From NCBI GenBank assembly GCA_900754755.1, contig CAAEEC010000222.1:1-6807 (forward strand): a stretch of 6,807 nt of DNA, in the 5' to 3' direction. Positions 6,526-6,807 of the stretch are shown here, piece by piece. The notes beneath the pieces were generated by a model that was not told the origin of the DNA, searched no databases, and worked only from the letters and a program-made list of their open reading frames with translations. The translations under genes and the position numbers were made by a program. Numbering within the stretch: the first letter of the stretch is position 1; every line of letters begins with the position of its first letter. The DNA comes from Clostridia bacterium. GTDB taxonomy: Bacteria > Bacillota > Clostridia > Christensenellales > Aristaeellaceae.

Positions 6526-6530
6526 CTAAT

Positions 6531-6567
6531 CAGAAATGACGGCGTGTACGTCATTTCTGGTATTTTT
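6531..6567 (+). terminator. Perfect 11-bp hairpin followed by TATTTTT
   Basis: CAGAAATGACG (6531-6541) and CGTCATTTCTG (6549-6559) pair perfectly around the loop GCGTGTA. On the plus strand the stem is followed by GTATTTTT, the layout of an intrinsic terminator. There is no plus-strand gene before it in this window, so the hairpin may instead be part of a repeat or a protein-binding dyad. The stem is AT-richer than the other terminators here. Confidence 0.4.
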
Positions 6568-6589
6568 CGGGAGCAAATGCTTGCAAAAA

Positions 6590-6760
6590 GGTGAAGGCCC
6601 GAAGGGCTGAAGTGCCGAGCACACGAAGTGCGCAGGCACGGAACACCGCGCAAGCGAAGCGCAGGGGCGCACGAAGGCCGCCGCCAGTGGCGGAAACAGG
6701 CCGTAGTAAGCCCAATGAAGCAGGGAGAGCCACAAGCGAGCTTGCGAGCGCAGTGGAACG
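6590..6760. repeat. GC-rich block of consecutive hairpins and degenerate repeats
   Basis: This gene-free stretch folds into a row of hairpins: 6596-6608 (5 bp, loop GAA); 6612-6639 (GTGCC/GGCAC enclosing GCAC/GTGC, loop ACGAA); 6648-6662 (GCGC/GCGC); 6676-6702 (GGCC/GGCC enclosing CCGCC/GGCGG); and 6733-6744 (CAAG/CTTG). Short words recur: GCGCAGG at 6630 and 6659, GCGCAG at 6748, and CACGAAG at 6622 and 6670. The only reading frames through it are low-complexity and lack a ribosome site, so I treat it as noncoding. It may be an interspersed intergenic repeat or a structured RNA, and the strand is undecided. The region runs up to the window edge and may be incomplete. Confidence 0.45.
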
Positions 6761-6807
6761 ACCATGCTGAATTGAGGGTCGGTGCGAAACGTAAAAATGC
6801 ATTCCCG

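Noticed and set aside
6500..6530. Plus-strand promoter TTGACA (6500-6505) with TCTAAT (6525-6530)
   Set aside because: The -35 is perfect and the -10 matches five of six, but the spacer is 19 nt and contains a hairpin. The transcript would begin inside the next hairpin with no gene behind it, so chance is more likely.
6526..6802. Two small minus-strand open frames (79 and 83 codons) at the right end
   Set aside because: They run through the hairpin block, have low-complexity Ala/Leu/Arg-rich translations in two overlapping frames, and no ribosome site. The repeat structure explains the open frames.

Overview
The window reads as chromosomal DNA of a moderately GC-rich Bacillota (Clostridia-like) bacterium, probably a gut or anaerobic lineage. 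This is an inference from strong AGGAGG-type ribosome binding sites, TGnTATAAT extended -10 promoters, and proteins of clostridial character. Every gene I can support lies on the minus strand, so transcription runs from the right end of the window to the left.

Layout in the direction of transcription. Positions 6807-6304 hold no credible gene. The right part (about 6590-6760) is a GC-rich block of short consecutive hairpins and small degenerate repeats. The left part (6422-6567) holds four hairpins in series, and next to it lie two small dyads and a promoter. A 415-residue Gfo/Idh/MocA-fold protein of the GH109-like type follows (6303-5056) and ends in a hairpin (4996-5028). A second promoter (about 4913-4941) starts a pair made of a MATE-family efflux transporter (4883-3381) and a HAD-superfamily phosphatase (3354-2677). 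A third promoter, overlapping the last codons and stop of the HAD gene, serves nagA (2653-1499) and an unusual ROK-family protein (1463-87). A terminator with a perfect 15-bp stem (35-75) closes the run.

The outer genes fit an amino-sugar theme. The GH109-like protein may act on GalNAc-type or related glycosides inside the cell. NagA deacetylates GlcNAc-6-phosphate (possibly also GalNAc-6-phosphate). The ROK-like protein, 35 bp behind nagA, may be a sugar kinase or sensor. The MATE and HAD genes between them form their own unit with no evident link to sugar breakdown. No deaminase (nagB), sugar transporter or GntR-type regulator is in the window.

I see no clear evidence of a new defence, mobile or biosynthetic system. 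The items most worth a second look are the structured noncoding element at the right end, the unusual ROK protein (long N-terminal region, degraded zinc motif), and the GH109-like enzyme without a secretion signal.
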